Notes: generated by a model not told the origin, from the letters alone. A stretch of DNA of 64,000 bases from Macrocystis pyrifera (GCA_031763025.1 JASSKH010000037.1:2728001-2792000); one strand, 5' to 3'. Counted from the stretch's first letter, positions 1-11,980 are shown. Numbers and translations are program-made.

Positions 1-2594
1 ATGACGGTTGAAGATGTCAGCGATGTGTTCTCTCCGCAATGGGTGGAGGAGTACTCTGGAGACAACATAGGGTGTGAGCAGGGCAGAGGGCATTACACAT
101 GGAGACTGGCCGGGTTCGGGAGCAACATAAACAGTGAGTGGTCCTGGGAGGCAGTTCCCGTTACGCTGAGTAGTTGAATGCCTATCATCTTCGAAAAGGC
201 TCGAGCCGATGGCAACTATGTCCAACGTCGCAGCTTGTCTGTTCGATGCACCACAACGCTGGTCCTCGATATATTAAAACTGAAAAGGCTGGGCTGGGCA
301 TGGGTGGTTTGGTCCAGCTCCGTTTCCTCCATAGCATCAGCCAACTGTTTGATTGACAAGATTCATGATACACATCGGTAACTGTAGGGAACACGTGCGG
401 GATGTTAAGGACATGCTGGGTATCAATGTTGTCTCGAATCGAGGACGTGTGTGGTGGACAAGAGCATCTGATCGCAATCACCTAGGCTAAAGGCAGGTAC
501 ACGAGTGGCCGGGAACCCCCCCTTGCACAATGTGGACGTCAAACATCAAATCATTGTGGAGTCATGAACAATGTAGCAAAACCCACAAGGCGTTGACAAC
601 GTTTCATTCGGTACTCCTCGTAGTATGCTACATTGTTTATACCTCCAAAAGGATTGGTTTACGCCAACATGGTGCAAGGGGGAGTCTAGGCAACCTGTGC
701 GGTCGTAGTCTAACCCTTAGCAGAAATTATTGTGTGAATGATCCTTGTTTCCCAAGTCCGATGGTATGGCGACAACCGTTATCCGAACCGACCCGTTGAC
801 CCTTCACCCCGCCCGCGCAAGCACCTTGTATGATCGACCCGAAATGTACACAAAGGACGGGATGCGGTGCGCGTCTGATTCGGCCTCTCTTTACGCTGAT
901 ACCTAAACTTGAACATAACAAGCAGGCAACGGAGTAGGATGCTGTTTGTTGGCTTCCTTTGAGCTCCGCATGGACATACAAGAATAATGTGTTGACCCTA
1001 GGCTTATATGCGCATGCAAAGTATGTTTTTTAAAAAAAGAGCTGAGCGTTAAGGACATTATGACAGTGGCGCACGAGCGCTAAGTACATCATCATCGGGT
1101 TGATGTAAGACATAAAAAATAACATAAGTAGCCCAGAAACGCAGCCAATCTACGAAATTGACCACGTATCCAGCATACGGCACGTGGCACCTTGTGTGTT
1201 ACCTTCATCGAGGGGTCGTAATACGGATTGATGCCTGCTGCGGCTTAGTCCCCTGCTGGGTACCGCAATATCGTGATGTACGTACCTAAAGTTATGCAAC
1301 AGCTGCAGAGCTCGTTGAGTGCCACAACGGAACAAATCTGTAATTTTGTAGCCTCGGGTCAAAGGTTGTGAGACACCTGGTACCAAGCACGTGTGTAAGT
1401 GACTGGACGCTTACATTGGCTTTTTCTAGTTTATGGACTCCGAGAAACTGGTTGGAATCCCATGATCTCGAGAAGGTGCTTTAGTACGGCAGCGTCATAC
1501 AAATGATATATTGGTTTCGTTTGCTATGGCTGATCTCGATCATGGCTCCAGGCTTCGCTGTGATCCTTCAGCTTCTCGTACTCAGCACTCTCCCTTTCTA
1601 CGACAACACACAGCACCACTGACCTTGCGTCACCGGCGTAGGATCTTGTTTGTGCACGTCACATAGGAGTCTGAAGCTCGTGTTGGCAGAGGCTGACAAA
1701 CACAGCCTGGAGCGTTAGTGTATGGAACTGCAGCCGGCTGGTCGTCAACAGAACAACCACCAGGGCCTGCACCAGCCGCAACCTGATACACCTCTGGCGA
1801 AAACGACATTGCGCGCCTTCATAAACTGTAGCTACGCAAGCCAAGGTCGGTTAAAGGGCGAAATACCACGTACGGGTATGATATGCGCTTATCCCTTCTT
1901 CCCTACTTCCCCGTTTGACCCTATCACTTGCTGCTAACGTATCCTCCCCTGAAAAGCAGATCTGCTAAATGCTTGGGTGTACGCCCTCGTAGTAGAAGGG
2001 TGGACCGACCTCGCCTCCATGTGCACAAAAGCCAGCTATCAAGGATACAGTGTTCCCAGACGAGTGGGGGAGAAGCATCGCATGGATGGAGCTGCCTTTT
2101 TGACAGCATGCCGCACTTGTGCATTTTCGACACAGCTAAGGTCAGCCGTGGGGGCTATTCCCCGGCGTTTTCTCCCAGAGATAGATAGAGAACTGCGCTT
2201 AGGCGCACTGTCTTCGGCAATTAAAAGTATTGCGATAAGACCGGCTCGTTCAACTTCGAAAAAAAAATAGCTTTCGCCCCGTTGGGTCGTCGAAACAAAC
2301 TGGTATTTATTCGCAGATGTGGAAACGGCACATGACATCCGCGGGGGTTTCAGTCAGAGACCAACACGAGGCGGACAGACTCTCGCTGGCAGTGATACGG
2401 GCGGCCGACATCTCCGAACATTTCGAGGTGTTCGACATCGACCAACGCGGCGCTAAGGCTGTAAGTTCGGGACCCTTCTAAATTTACTGTTCTGACAGCT
2501 GGCTCTTTGACATTGTTTTCCTCGTGTACGCCTGGAATACGAAATATGCCAGATATACAGTCAGTGCAACTATTTCACGAAACTACCACCGTCG
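1..2594 (+). CDS. 5' exons of a GT23-like fucosyltransferase (partial, four exons)
   Basis: Exon 1 occupies 1-133 and may continue upstream. It contains a Cys/Trp-rich stretch and ends in GFGSNIN at a perfect GTGAGT donor (134-139), phase 1. Exon 2 (1960-2063, after CAG) restores the frame and begins NLLNAWVYALVVEG. The joined pattern, GFGS followed by a hydrophobic helix, is the N-terminal signature of GT23/O-fucosyltransferase-type folds. Exon 3 (2317-2460) follows TTTATTCGCAG, ends at GTAAGT and contains AADISEHFEVFDIDQ. Exon 4 (about 2553-2594, QCNYFTKLPPS) ends at GTAAAA. Exons 3 and 4 are phase 0, which fits the phase-0 start of the catalytic exon at 13623. The exon 2 donor (GTGGGG) is weak. 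Family assignment is inferred from motif shape only. Exons 1-2 are more secure than 3-4. Confidence 0.5.
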
Positions 2595-3429
2595 GTAAAA
2601 TGATACGCGGAGCGTGCAGAGTATACCCTGCACTTACACAGGAGGTTACATCGTATTGCATGTTGCTCGCGAAGGAGATGCATTCACGTGTTGCCCTCCA
2701 GTGTGTTGGCTCCGCAATTAAACGTCTGTCGGAGTACATACTGGTAGCATGGTACAGTCGGTACGACACTGTCCACAGTTGTTTAATATATAGTGGGTAG
2801 TTCCGTTGTACGAGTTCATCTAAACGCGCTGAACATGCCACGGACTGGTCCGGTCGCTCTGATCGAAGAGCACTGCAATCAGGTCTGAAAAAAAAAGAAA
2901 ACGTTTTCAGAGTTCCTCGCTTTAAGAGATCCATAACATTTTATAGTTACCCAAACTTGAGTTTTGATATGCTAAGTACGCCTAACCCGACGAAAAATCA
3001 TACGGCCAAGGTCCTAACGAAACCCTTCGTACAACAGAAAAAATATATTGGTATACCAGGGTATAGATACAACTATAATTACGATTTTTGAGGTCGTTGT
3101 GACTTGCTGGCTCTTCGCAAACAGCCCTTCTTCTTTGCAGCCGAACAGCAACCTTTCTTCCTTCTTTGAAACAGCCGAACAGCCAAACAACTTTCTTCTT
3201 TCTTCTTCGCCAAACAGCCAAACAACCTTTTCTTCTTTCTTCCTCCGCAAACTGCCAACCAATAGCTCTTCGCACGGCGCCTAAAAAAAGAGGCGTCTCG
3301 CCTTCGACGAACGGCATAGATAGGTGCAGCTGTCGGCGGCCAAGCTGCTGCTGTCGGTGGCGAACCTGCTGGTGCTGCAACCCCCGCCTCTCCTTTCTCC
3401 ACGCCCCCTAAGCACACCTCCCCCTCGTC

Positions 3430-3703
3430 GAGAGGCGCGTGGTCCTCGCCCTCTGGCAAGAGAGCGGCAACGACAAAGACCGACCTGGTGCCGGCTGTTG
3501 TTTGCGACCAGTGCACGGACCAGCACTTACTTGGTCAAGAACTCCGCGCCTGGTGGCAAAAACGTGGCCTTCGCCACCAGCAAGGATCTCATGTGCGTGG
3601 TGGCGGGATCATCCTGACAGGGCATCCGACTGCGAGTTCTGTGCTCGCCCGATCAAGGAAGGGACTGTCTCGTACTCCCTCGAGACTGCTGACAGTGGTG
3701 AGT
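3430..3703 (+). pseudogene. Zinc-finger exon of the repeat-borne gene (decayed copy)
   Basis: In the counterpart at 62.1-62.46 kb this block reads open as APGGKNVAFATCEDLMC followed by NCELCARPIKEGTVSYSLE, ending at a GTGAGT donor. The left copy has the same donor (3703-3708) and keeps DCEFCARPIKEG. Indels around 3525 and 3597 place KNSAPGGKNVAF and CEFCARP in different frames. CxxC followed by an IKEG-like turn resembles the first half of a PARP-type or treble-clef zinc finger. The His/Cys half would have to come from the next exon. Confidence 0.45.
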
Positions 3704-4020
3704 GTCTTACGTCTATTGTGCATGCTGTATGTTGCCGGTACGTTTTTTGGGGGTTTTCAATTGCCTTTTTGCATACAATCCTACGTCAAAGCGTTTATTT
3801 ATTTCGTCGGCTCCTCTTACACACAGTGCACGCGAACGCGCACATGCACAACTGTTTGCGGGACGTGAACGAAGGAACGGAGGATTCAGCTGTCGCCGTC
3901 ACCGCTGCACCGAACGACGTGAGTGCTGCTGCTACTGTGGTGCATTTTCGGTGCATACACACGATTTCTGTGTGTACATGTTTTTTTGGTGACCCCACGT
4001 ACTCATTTTTTGCTCGTTTT

Positions 4021-4404
4021 CGGCTGCCGCTGCTGCTGCTGCTGCTGTCGGCGCCACGACGTGAGTGCTGCTGCTGCTGTGCACCTGCTTCTCCTGTGCA
4101 CTCGCTGCTGCTGTAGTGCTGATGCGTTGTTGCCGTGCTGTGCACTTGCTGCTCCTGTGCAATTGCTGCTGCTGTATGTAGTGCTGCTGCGTTGTTCCGC
4201 GTGCATCATTTTCGGCTGCCGCTGCTGCTGCTGCTGCTGTCGGCGCCACGACGTGAGTGCTGCTGCTGCTGTGCACCTGCTTCTCCTGTGCACTCGCTGC
4301 TGCTGTAGTGCTGATGCGTTGTTGCCGTGCTGTGCACTTGCTGCTCCTGTGCAATTGCTGCTGCTGTATGTAGTGCTGCTGCGTTGTTCCGCGTGCATCA
4401 TGCT
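4021..4404. repeat. Exact 192-bp tandem duplication, CTG-rich
   Basis: Two head-to-tail copies (4021-4212 and 4213-4404) begin CGGCTGCCGCTGCTG and look identical base for base. The right repeat arm holds only one version of this segment (around 61700-61860). The duplication therefore postdates the separation of the two arms. Confidence 0.9.
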
Positions 4405-5551
4405 GGAAGCGTACATATTTTCGGATCGTCAATTCCGTAGGTTTTGCGATGGCGGCATACCAGGGTACATGCTTTTTTCCTTCCTTACTTTCATATCGTT
4501 GCTGCCAACGCTGCTGCTGCCAACGCTGCTGCTGCTGCTGCCAACGCTGCGGCGATTCGTTGCAGCTTCTGCTGCTGCTAATGCTGTGGCTGCTTTTGCT
4601 GCTGCTGCTGCTGATGCTGCCGCAATATCCACTGAATGTTCGTACGTATGTACTCGGATTACTGTCTTTCTTGGTCGTTTTTGTACTCAAATGGTTCCTT
4701 TTGATACGTGAATTTTTTTTTTGTCGTTTTGCTCCTGCATTTTGCGTACGTACTGCAATTTCTCGTTTTTGGCTTGGTTATTTTCATATATATCGTTGCT
4801 ATGCTGCTGCTGTGGTGCTGCTGCGTTGTTGCCGTACATCATGCTGCACTTGTGTGTGTACATATTTCGGTATTGTCAATGAAATTCCGTAGGTTTTGCG
4901 ATTGCGGCATATGCTAGATGGGTGTATCTCAGGTTCGACCTGGGTCTGCAGCAAGCTTCTCTTTCGGTAAGGTGTAGCGTGGAGGACACGCCAGGTATAG
5001 GTGAGGCTCGGCACGGTCAGCCGAGCAGAAGTGATCATGAAGCATGACGCAAGTCATCTCACATGACAGTCATCAGCAATTACTTGGTGATGGAGGCTGG
5101 TAATTCCCCGCCTCAACTATCATCAGATCTACGGAGATCTGCGGCCACTTTTAGTACAAGAGTCAATATCCACGAGAACGGATGAACCACTGACTGTAGA
5201 GTAACGACCTGAGCAGGTACATACATTTTTTCTTCTTTATTTTCATATCGTTGCTATGCTGCTGCTGCCAACGCGGATTATTGTTTTTATTGGCCATTTT
5301 TCTACCCAAATGGTTTTTTTGATACAAAAAAAAATATTTGGGTCGTTTTGCTCCTGCATTTTGCGTACATACTACTTTTTCTCGTATTTTGCTATGCTGC
5401 TGCTGCGTTGTTGCCGTACAGCATGCGGAGGTGGGTCTATAGTGAGGTACCAAAAATACTTTTCGGACGGCCTCGGGGTACACACTTTTTTTCTCCCTTC
5501 TTTTCATATCGTTGCTATGCTGCTGCTGCCAACGCTGTGGCGATCCGTTGC

Positions 5552-5608
<57 letters not shown>

Positions 5609-5900
5609 GCTTTTAGTGCTGCCGCAATATTCACTGAATGTTTGTATGTACTCGGATAATTGTGTTTCCTGGTCGTTTTGTGGCGCTGCTGCGTTGTTGC
5701 CGTACATCATGCTGGACATGATTTGTGTGTCTATTACACTTAAACTTGTGCGTGTGTACATATTTCTGTGTCGTCAATGATTTTTTTGTGGTGCTGCTGC
5801 GTTGTTGCCGTACATCATGCTGGACGTGATTTGTGTGTGTACTACTGTACTACACTTGTGTGTCTACATATATCTGTATCGTCAATGAAATTACGTACTT
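4405..5900. repeat. Two to three diverged ~0.45-1-kb tandem units with embedded CTG runs
   Basis: Landmarks recur: CATATCGTTGCTATGCTGCTGCTG; CCGCAATATYCACTGAATG; TGGTCGTTTTGCTCCTGCATTTTGCG; and GTACATATTTCTGTATCGTCAATGA. They appear around 4420-4900 and again at 5210-5890. Inside lies a (CTG)16-17 run at 5557-5606. Long open frames here are poly-Leu, poly-Ala or poly-Cys translations of the repeat and are not taken as genes. Confidence 0.8.
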
Positions 5901-6066
5901 GCTGCTTCTGCTGCTGCTGCTGCCGTCGTATAGCAAGCGATTACGTGCTGCTGTTGTGCCGCTGTAGAGTAGTACAAATAATGAACACTGCCCCCCCCCC
6001 CCCCCCCTTCCCCCTCCCCCGCCATTCCCTGCACGCCACTCCCGCCCCGCGCACCCTATATGTTTA

Positions 6067-6579
6067 CTTCGACCAGGTCCGTGGCAAGTGCTACAACTGC
6101 CGCCTGACGGACTCCACCATCAAAGACGGAGACATCATCATCAAGCGCAAAAAGACTCCCTTCCATTTCGCCTGCTCCAGGGCTTCGCGGAATTCCGAAG
6201 CAGTACACCAAGCAGATTGTCGCCATCTAGGACGAACGAAAGGAAACAAATTGTTTCCCACATTTCCCAAAATCACGATTATTTCTTCCTACACATATCC
6301 AACGGGTTCAACAGCGAACAGATCCACATTCTGGGCCTCCCGCCTCGTTACTACAGCATCCTGGAAGACTATTTACATGTATATATCATGTCTCATCCAA
6401 ACTCCTATGCTGGCTACATCGAAATCGCGGCCGCCCAGCAACTATACAACATTTCCATAACCGTTGTCGTTGCCGGCACTGCTGCTTTCTCTCCTGTCCC
6501 AAACCTTCTTTTAAACAACAGCCTGTATGTTGTATATCATCCACATGCCAAGCACTGCTCCACTCTCTACCCACACTGA
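6067..6579 (+). pseudogene. Zinc-finger plus OTU-like protease exons of the repeat-borne gene
   Basis: After a CAG at 6071-6076 the frame VRGKCYNCRLTDSTIKDGD continues to PFHFACSRA, giving CxxC plus HxxC spacing, as in a PARP-like zinc finger. From about 6231, after a TAG acceptor-like site, another frame runs to a TGA at 6577-6579. It has the look of the C-terminal half of an OTU-type cysteine protease: PNSYAGYIEIAAAQQLYNI, then a strand pair ending SLYVVYHPHAKHCSTLYPH. YAGxIEIxAAxxLYN matches the WGGxxELxALAxxL helix of OTU proteins, and the KHC histidine sits where the catalytic His is expected. The N-terminal DGxC part of an OTU domain was not found. The right copy of this block is more damaged. 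Confidence 0.4.
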
Positions 6580-6699
6580 TGAAATATGTTATTCTTCTTA
6601 TTATTAGACGAGTGTCATTCTTACTCTTGCGTCACCCGATCTTACGTTTCACATTACATTCATAAATAAACGCTATCATTACATCCTTCATCGTTTTTT

Positions 6700-6757
6700 A
6701 CACAAATACATTTAGTTTGGTTGGCTTTGGGCTATGTCGCCAATTAATTGCAGTTAT
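6700..6757. mobile_element. Partial MITE (left half only)
   Basis: CACAAATACATTTAGTTTGG followed by TTGGCTTTGGGCTATG and CGCCAATT matches the left terminus of the full MITE at 58741-58954. The other terminus is missing here, and flanking sequence resumes directly (CGAAACGACGGAATACCC). This is either an imperfect excision footprint or a deletion derivative. Confidence 0.6.
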
Positions 6758-7139
6758 ATGTACACGAAACGACGGAATACCCACTCCGAAGGAAAGCCTT
6801 GTACATCATTAGATATGTATATTTATAAGATGCACTACTTTTTACATGCTGCTCTCCGGCAGCTGAGGGTTCCTCCTCGCACTTTCGGCTGCGGAGCAAA
6901 CAAAGGGCCGTGGGTACAGTACGACGAATGGCTGAGCCCCACCCGAGCACGGTGGCGGTGCCCGGGGCGCTTCACGTCGCTGAGTTGGCTCTAACAAACA
7001 AGGGATTGCTTTCCGCCTCGCCGAGCCGAGTAGGTAACATGGAATACCCCACATTTTTTGTTTGTATTTCACAAGTGAATAGCCCGCCAACATCGACACC
7101 TTTTTATACCCCTTCCGCTGCACATGTTTTTCAGCCTCA

Positions 7140-7870
7140 GCAGAAGCAGTGGCAATAGCAGTAGCAGCAGCAGACATAGAGCAGCAACAGCAGTACACAT
7201 CTTTCGGCCGTCGTATCTTTTGCACCAAGCCCTTTGAGGGGGGGTGCACACCTAATACCGAGGACGTTCGCGACAACTAAACGGCCCCCCTCGGTCGGTC
7301 TACCTGGGAGAATTTGGTACCAGTTATTGGTGCCATTCCTAGATAGTTGTCCAGCAGCAGCAGCAGCAGCAGTAACATACAGCAGCAACAGTACACATCT
7401 GCCTTCCGCATATCTGTTGCACCAAGCCCTTTGGCGGGTGCTGTACACCTAAAACTGAGCACGTTCATGTCCATTAAATAATCCGTAGGTCCGCCTACCC
7501 GGGAGAGTTGGTTACCTGACATTGGCGTCGTACCTAGCTAGGTGTCCAGTTGCATGCTCTCAGCAGCGGGTATTCGCAAAGGGCAAGAGCTACAGAGCCA
7601 GGCCCATACTGCCTCCCGTCACAATAAAAGGCCCCCGTGCGGCACCGGGTACAGCCCACGCTGGCCGACAGCCTGGCTGATATTCTATTAGAGGACTAAA
7701 AAAATCCAAGGTACGGGGCACGTCACGTATGGTACGTGGAGCTGTGCGCACTTTCAACACGAAGATTGTTTTCGGCTGGAGTTTCAATGCTTTGAATGTC
7801 TGGACAACTTTGAAATTATCCACTTTTACCTGTCCAGTATTGGTTTTTCATTAACCTCAACAGCAGCAGC

Positions 7871-7923
<53 letters not shown>

Positions 7924-8110
7924 CAACAGCAGCAGCAGCAGATGCAGCAACAGCAGCAGCAGTAAACGTCTGTCGAGCGTCATGTATGTTTCACCTAGAC
8001 CTTCGACGAATACCCCACACCTCACACCGAGCACGTACGTCACCACAAAAAACTGGCCACCTTAGTCCGCCTACCTGGGGGAAACTGGTATCACCTACCT
8101 ACTGCTGTAT
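7140..8110. repeat. Three diverged repeat units with CAG tracts
   Basis: Units at about 7150-7340, 7345-7550 and 7861-8110 share an order: a CAG tract; AACAGTACACATCT; GCACCAAGCCCTTTG; GTACACCTAA; GAGCACGT; a CCGCCTACCYGGGRGA word; and a GGTACCAGTTATTGG-like end. The third holds the longest tract, CAG-rich from 7861 to 7963. Poly-Leu and poly-Gln open frames over it are repeat translations. Confidence 0.7.
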
Positions 8111-9735
8111 ATGTAGGCATCACAATGAGGCGTGCGAGCGCGAACCGCGAGCCTTTTTGTTCGTGGTTTTCCAAGGAAAAAAACCCTATTCTCAACAGCT
8201 CGCAAAAGAAGGTGGGTTGTTTTGTTTTGAGTGTTTCTGTTTGTGTGTGCGTGTGGGTGTGTTGGTGTCATCATGATTCAACATTTTTTTCGTCCACGCT
8301 TGTCGACCGCGCTCAACGTACGCGGCGCAAATTCCAGTCCCGGCGGGCTCTATGCACGCACACACAAACGAGACCTTGTCGTGCTGGTGCGGTGGTATGT
8401 CGTTCACTGTTGGTCGAGCTATACGCGGCAACGTGTATGGACACATGGCTTGGTCATGGTTCAGCCAAAAACAATACCAACAACCGTGAAGTATCATACG
8501 TAACGGTTTTTGTTTTTTAGTTCTACCAAACGAAACCCAACTCTACGAGTACTCGTAGGTTGACTGTGCCTGTCTGTCCACAACGACGTTCGGACCATGT
8601 CCCCAAGACATGTGCTGCAGGTGGTATTGTCAGGCCCACCCTCCTACTGGTGGGGGGACGGAGAAGCAGGGTAATATCTGCCGCAGATGTTTTAAAGCGG
8701 TAGTAGTGGTGGCACCTGCTACGAGAAGCTCTGTTGTTGAACACATATCAGGTTGTGAATTTTAGTATTCAAACACGTGTAGAAAGGGTTCAAGGGTTAA
8801 AACGACACAAGCGGAGCGTGCAGCGACGCTGACCCTGGCCTCGTGGGTCCTACCTATTGCTACTGCTGCTGCTGTTTTGCTGCTGGAGAAGCTCTGCTGT
8901 AGATGTGGTACGTCAGTAGTAGCGGTGGCACCTGCTGCCACGAAGAGCTCTTTTTGTAGGACTAAACATGTCAGGAGGTCCACATTTTTCGACGTCAAAC
9001 GAACTTCCGACCTCTTTGTGCAGGACATCATCCTTAATTTTTCTCAAACAATATCCGCTTTGGCTCTAACGTCGGTAAACAAAGGCCTGAGAACGTCGGG
9101 GCTGGTCTAGTAGTTCGCCTGCTGATTCTTTACAGGGGGTCTGTGTTTCTGTGTTACCGTGCTAGCTGTGGGTTGGATGCTGTGTACAGCGGTCCTGATG
9201 TGCTGTTTCGACGTGGCTGCGCTGACCAGCAGGACGCCCTGAATTGTTGCTGTTCCTGCTTCCAACTTCCAGCGGTCAACTGTTTGATTAGGCATTGGGT
9301 TGTAATGAATCGTTCACTTTCTCGGGACCTAAAAAGGGCTAGGGAACATGTTTGGGCCAGCGACCTATCAGCGCCGAGTTTATTGAAGTCATTTCGATTT
9401 TCGATTTCTATTTTCGATTCTGTTTAGACACGCCCTGAGAACCCACACGTCACGGATACATACGACCGCGTGCGTACGTAGATGTTCGTTCGTGTTGGTT
9501 CAGCACGATACAGAATAATCCGAATTCGCCCAGCATGATGCGTCGCAAATATGACTACTACTGCAGGCATTATATTGAGGTCGCGCCTCATTACCACCAA
9601 TTACTACTATCTACATAGCGAGTTGTCCAGTCTCACGGTCGCAGCAGCCGGTAACCTTGTCGGGCAAGAGCCACAGAGCCAGGTTCATTCTGCCCCCCGT
9701 CTCCCTCTACCCCTTCTTTCTCGGTGTGCATCTGC

Positions 9736-9940
9736 TATAGGAGTAGTTATAGTAGTTGTAGTATAGTAGTAATAGGAGTCGTAGTGGTAGTAGTAATAGT
9801 AGGAGTAGGAGTAGCAGTAGTATTAAAAGTAGAAGTAGTCGTAGGCAGTAGTAGGCAGTAGTGGTGCCATGGCCACGAGTAAGAGTAGCAGTAGCAGTAG
9901 TATTTAATAGTAGTATTAGGAGTAGTAGTGATATTTGTAC
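9736..9940. repeat. (TAG/AGT)n microsatellite
   Basis: About 200 bp composed largely of AGTAGTAGT, GTAGGAGTAG and related words, spread over TAG-biased sequence that continues weakly to 10.9 kb. The apparent poly-Leu frames on the minus strand come from this composition. No gene is seen between 8.2 and 13.6 kb. Confidence 0.85.
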
Positions 9941-10639
9941 TAGGGGGTAATGTTGCCATTGCGACGAGCTTGCCGCTGTAACCATGAGTATATATTACTG
10001 CTTTTGAAAGTCGTTAGAATTGAAACGTAAAGAGAAACACTCCGTTACAAGTGCATATATTTTGTTCTTGATGCCCTCAATCGTTTGCAGACCTGTTGCT
10101 ACCTACTATTGATGACATTAATAGTAGTGATTTTCGAATTCTACTGCTGTTGCAACCAGCCAGCTGGTGTTGCCCTAAGTAATTATTTCACAGTCATTAG
10201 AAAAAAATCATAGCAGGTAATTTTTCATCGTGCTTCAACCGTACGTACACCTGTACATGAAGAAATACAGAGAAGCTGCTTCGTACTAATCGTGATGTTT
10301 TAGTTATTTCTGTTATTTTGGTATTATTGACGTTGTTTTGGACATGTTGGAGTTAAATTCTGATGCATTTAGTCTGGTATATCATAGTTGTAGTTGGAGT
10401 ACCACTATAAATAGTAGCCCATGGTCTCGAGTGCATACTGCTTATATTCATGCTGTCCAATGGCAGTAGTAGTGGTACCTGTGCAACAAGTAGTAGAGAT
10501 AGTCATACCTGGTAGTGGAGTCCGCCATTGCTGTTGTTGCCGTCTGCACATGCTGCTTCTGCCTGGCCAATAGTAGTAGATGTGTTCAATAGTATGAAAT
10601 ACGTCGCCTTTACATTTACAAAAACTTAATAGAAGTCGT

Positions 10640-10746
10640 ATTACGGGGGTCTATAGTTAACAGGACCTATGGCATACATAAACACCTATATGTTTAGGTA
10701 TTTTTACTAACAATATTTGGTCCTGTTTACTATGGTCCCCCGTAAT
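10640..10746. mobile_element. Hairpin MITE, copy 1
   Basis: A 107-bp element with near-perfect terminal inverted repeats of about 28 bp: ATTACGGGGGTCTATAG on the left and CTATGGTCCCCCGTAAT on the right. The centre contains ACTAACAATATTTGG. A second copy lies in the opposite orientation at 48079-48176, which supports mobility. No coding capacity. Confidence 0.75.
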
Positions 10747-11399
10747 AGTAGTATACCAGGTAGAATTTTGTAGCGTGCATGCTGCTTGTACCTTTAAATA
10801 CAGTATATCGATCTGCGTAGTTGTGGTGGTGGTGTATATTAAGAGTGACAGCATAGTAATGCTCCCAACCCATGGTGCCGTTTGCATGCTACGTTGTCGT
10901 TGTAAAAAACTATACTATAGTAGTAGGTACTCGAATAGTGATTGATCACGCTGCTTCTACCGTAACTGTACTGCACATACGTAGTACTGGCAGTGACATA
11001 TATTATGAGTGTACAAGGATCCCATTCGGAATGTGGGTGGCATGAAATCAGGGGGGTGTCACAAGTTAATAAGGGAGACGCAGGTAAAACCCTTACACCT
11101 CCGGTTTGAGTGAAAATGATCTCGGAGTAACACGAGTCATGGGTTACAGCAGTAGTACTGTAACATTGCTAAAAGCGAACAGTAGTAGTCTTCTCGTCTT
11201 CGATGCTCTCGCATGTCTTGGCGCATAGGAGGCATGGAGCGTCGACCAGTTGTCCGGTGAGTCGTAATCGGGTGCGTGGTGAGCAGCGACCACGAAAGTG
11301 TAATATCTTTAAGTTCGCGTGAGATGCCTGTTTTGTTCACAACCTACGGAATTAATCAGTTTTTGTAGTCATGAGCTCAACCGACGGAAACAATAAATA

Positions 11400-11980
11400 G
11401 CTTAATTCGTTCAGAGGCAGAGAGAAGAGAAGAACAACCATGTGATCTGTACATCTTGACCGGGTGGAATCTGTATGATCTGCAGAATCTGTATGACCTG
11501 GAGGATTAATAAAATCTAGACACTTCACACTTGCTTTCAGCATGTTTAGCCGGGATGGGGTCTGTATGGGGTAGATATTTCACACGTGTGTACCTGAGTG
11601 GGAAGTTGATCTATCTGTGTACTCGTAGTATGTACCCATGTGCTATCTGCAGGATCTGTATGACCTACCTGAGTGGAATTTGTGTGATCTGTATGATCTG
11701 TACATCTTAACCGGGATGGGGTCTGTACGATTTGCAAGATCTGTATGGCCTGCAGGATTCTGTCTGACCTGGAAGATTTAAAAAATTTGGATACTTTTCG
11801 CACTTGCTTTTAGCATGTTTAGCCGGGATGGAGGCTGTATGAGGTAGACATTTCACACGTGTGTACCTGAGTGGGAGCGTGATGTATGTGGTCTGTACCT
11901 ATGTGTAATCTGAAGGATCTGTATGATCTGTACACATGTGTGATATGCAAGATCTGCATAATCTACCAGAGCGGAATCTG
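11400..11980. repeat. ~273-bp satellite with CTGTATGATCTGCA sub-repeats
   Basis: GCATGTTTAGCCGGGATGG occurs at 11540 and 11813. Both are followed by GGTAGAYATTTCACACGTGT and GTACCTGAGTGGGA. Between them the DNA is built of 10-14-bp words related to CTGTATGATCTGCA. On the minus strand this gives DHTD-like peptide repeats, judged non-genic. Confidence 0.8.

Larger units (their letters stand above)
3058..6830 (+). mobile_element. Left arm of a ~4-kb dispersed repeat (inverted partner at 58.7-62.8 kb)
   Basis: The segment starting near ATAGATACAAC at 3062 and ending near the AAGGCTTTCC-type motif at ~6820 is found again in reverse complement at about 58690-62815. Matching blocks, in order: a pyrimidine-rich leader with AACAGCC words; a GC-rich coding block at 3300-3705; CTG-rich tandem units at 3900-5900; a poly-C tract at 5990-6008; and a terminal coding block at 6050-6580. 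Order and orientation are conserved, so both are copies of one element. No terminal inverted repeat or target duplication was recognised. It lies in the proposed intron between the two GT23-like exon groups. Confidence 0.75.

Noticed and set aside
3923..4711. Long frames (over 250 codons) on both strands across the CTG-rich region
   Set aside because: They are poly-Cys/Leu or poly-Ser/Gln translations of tandem triplet repeats, open on both strands at once.
7816..8046. Poly-Leu minus frame resembling a membrane protein
   Set aside because: Translation of the CAG tract.
9736..9940. CRISPR-like periodicity
   Set aside because: Simple TAG/AGT microsatellite without spacers; the genome is eukaryotic.
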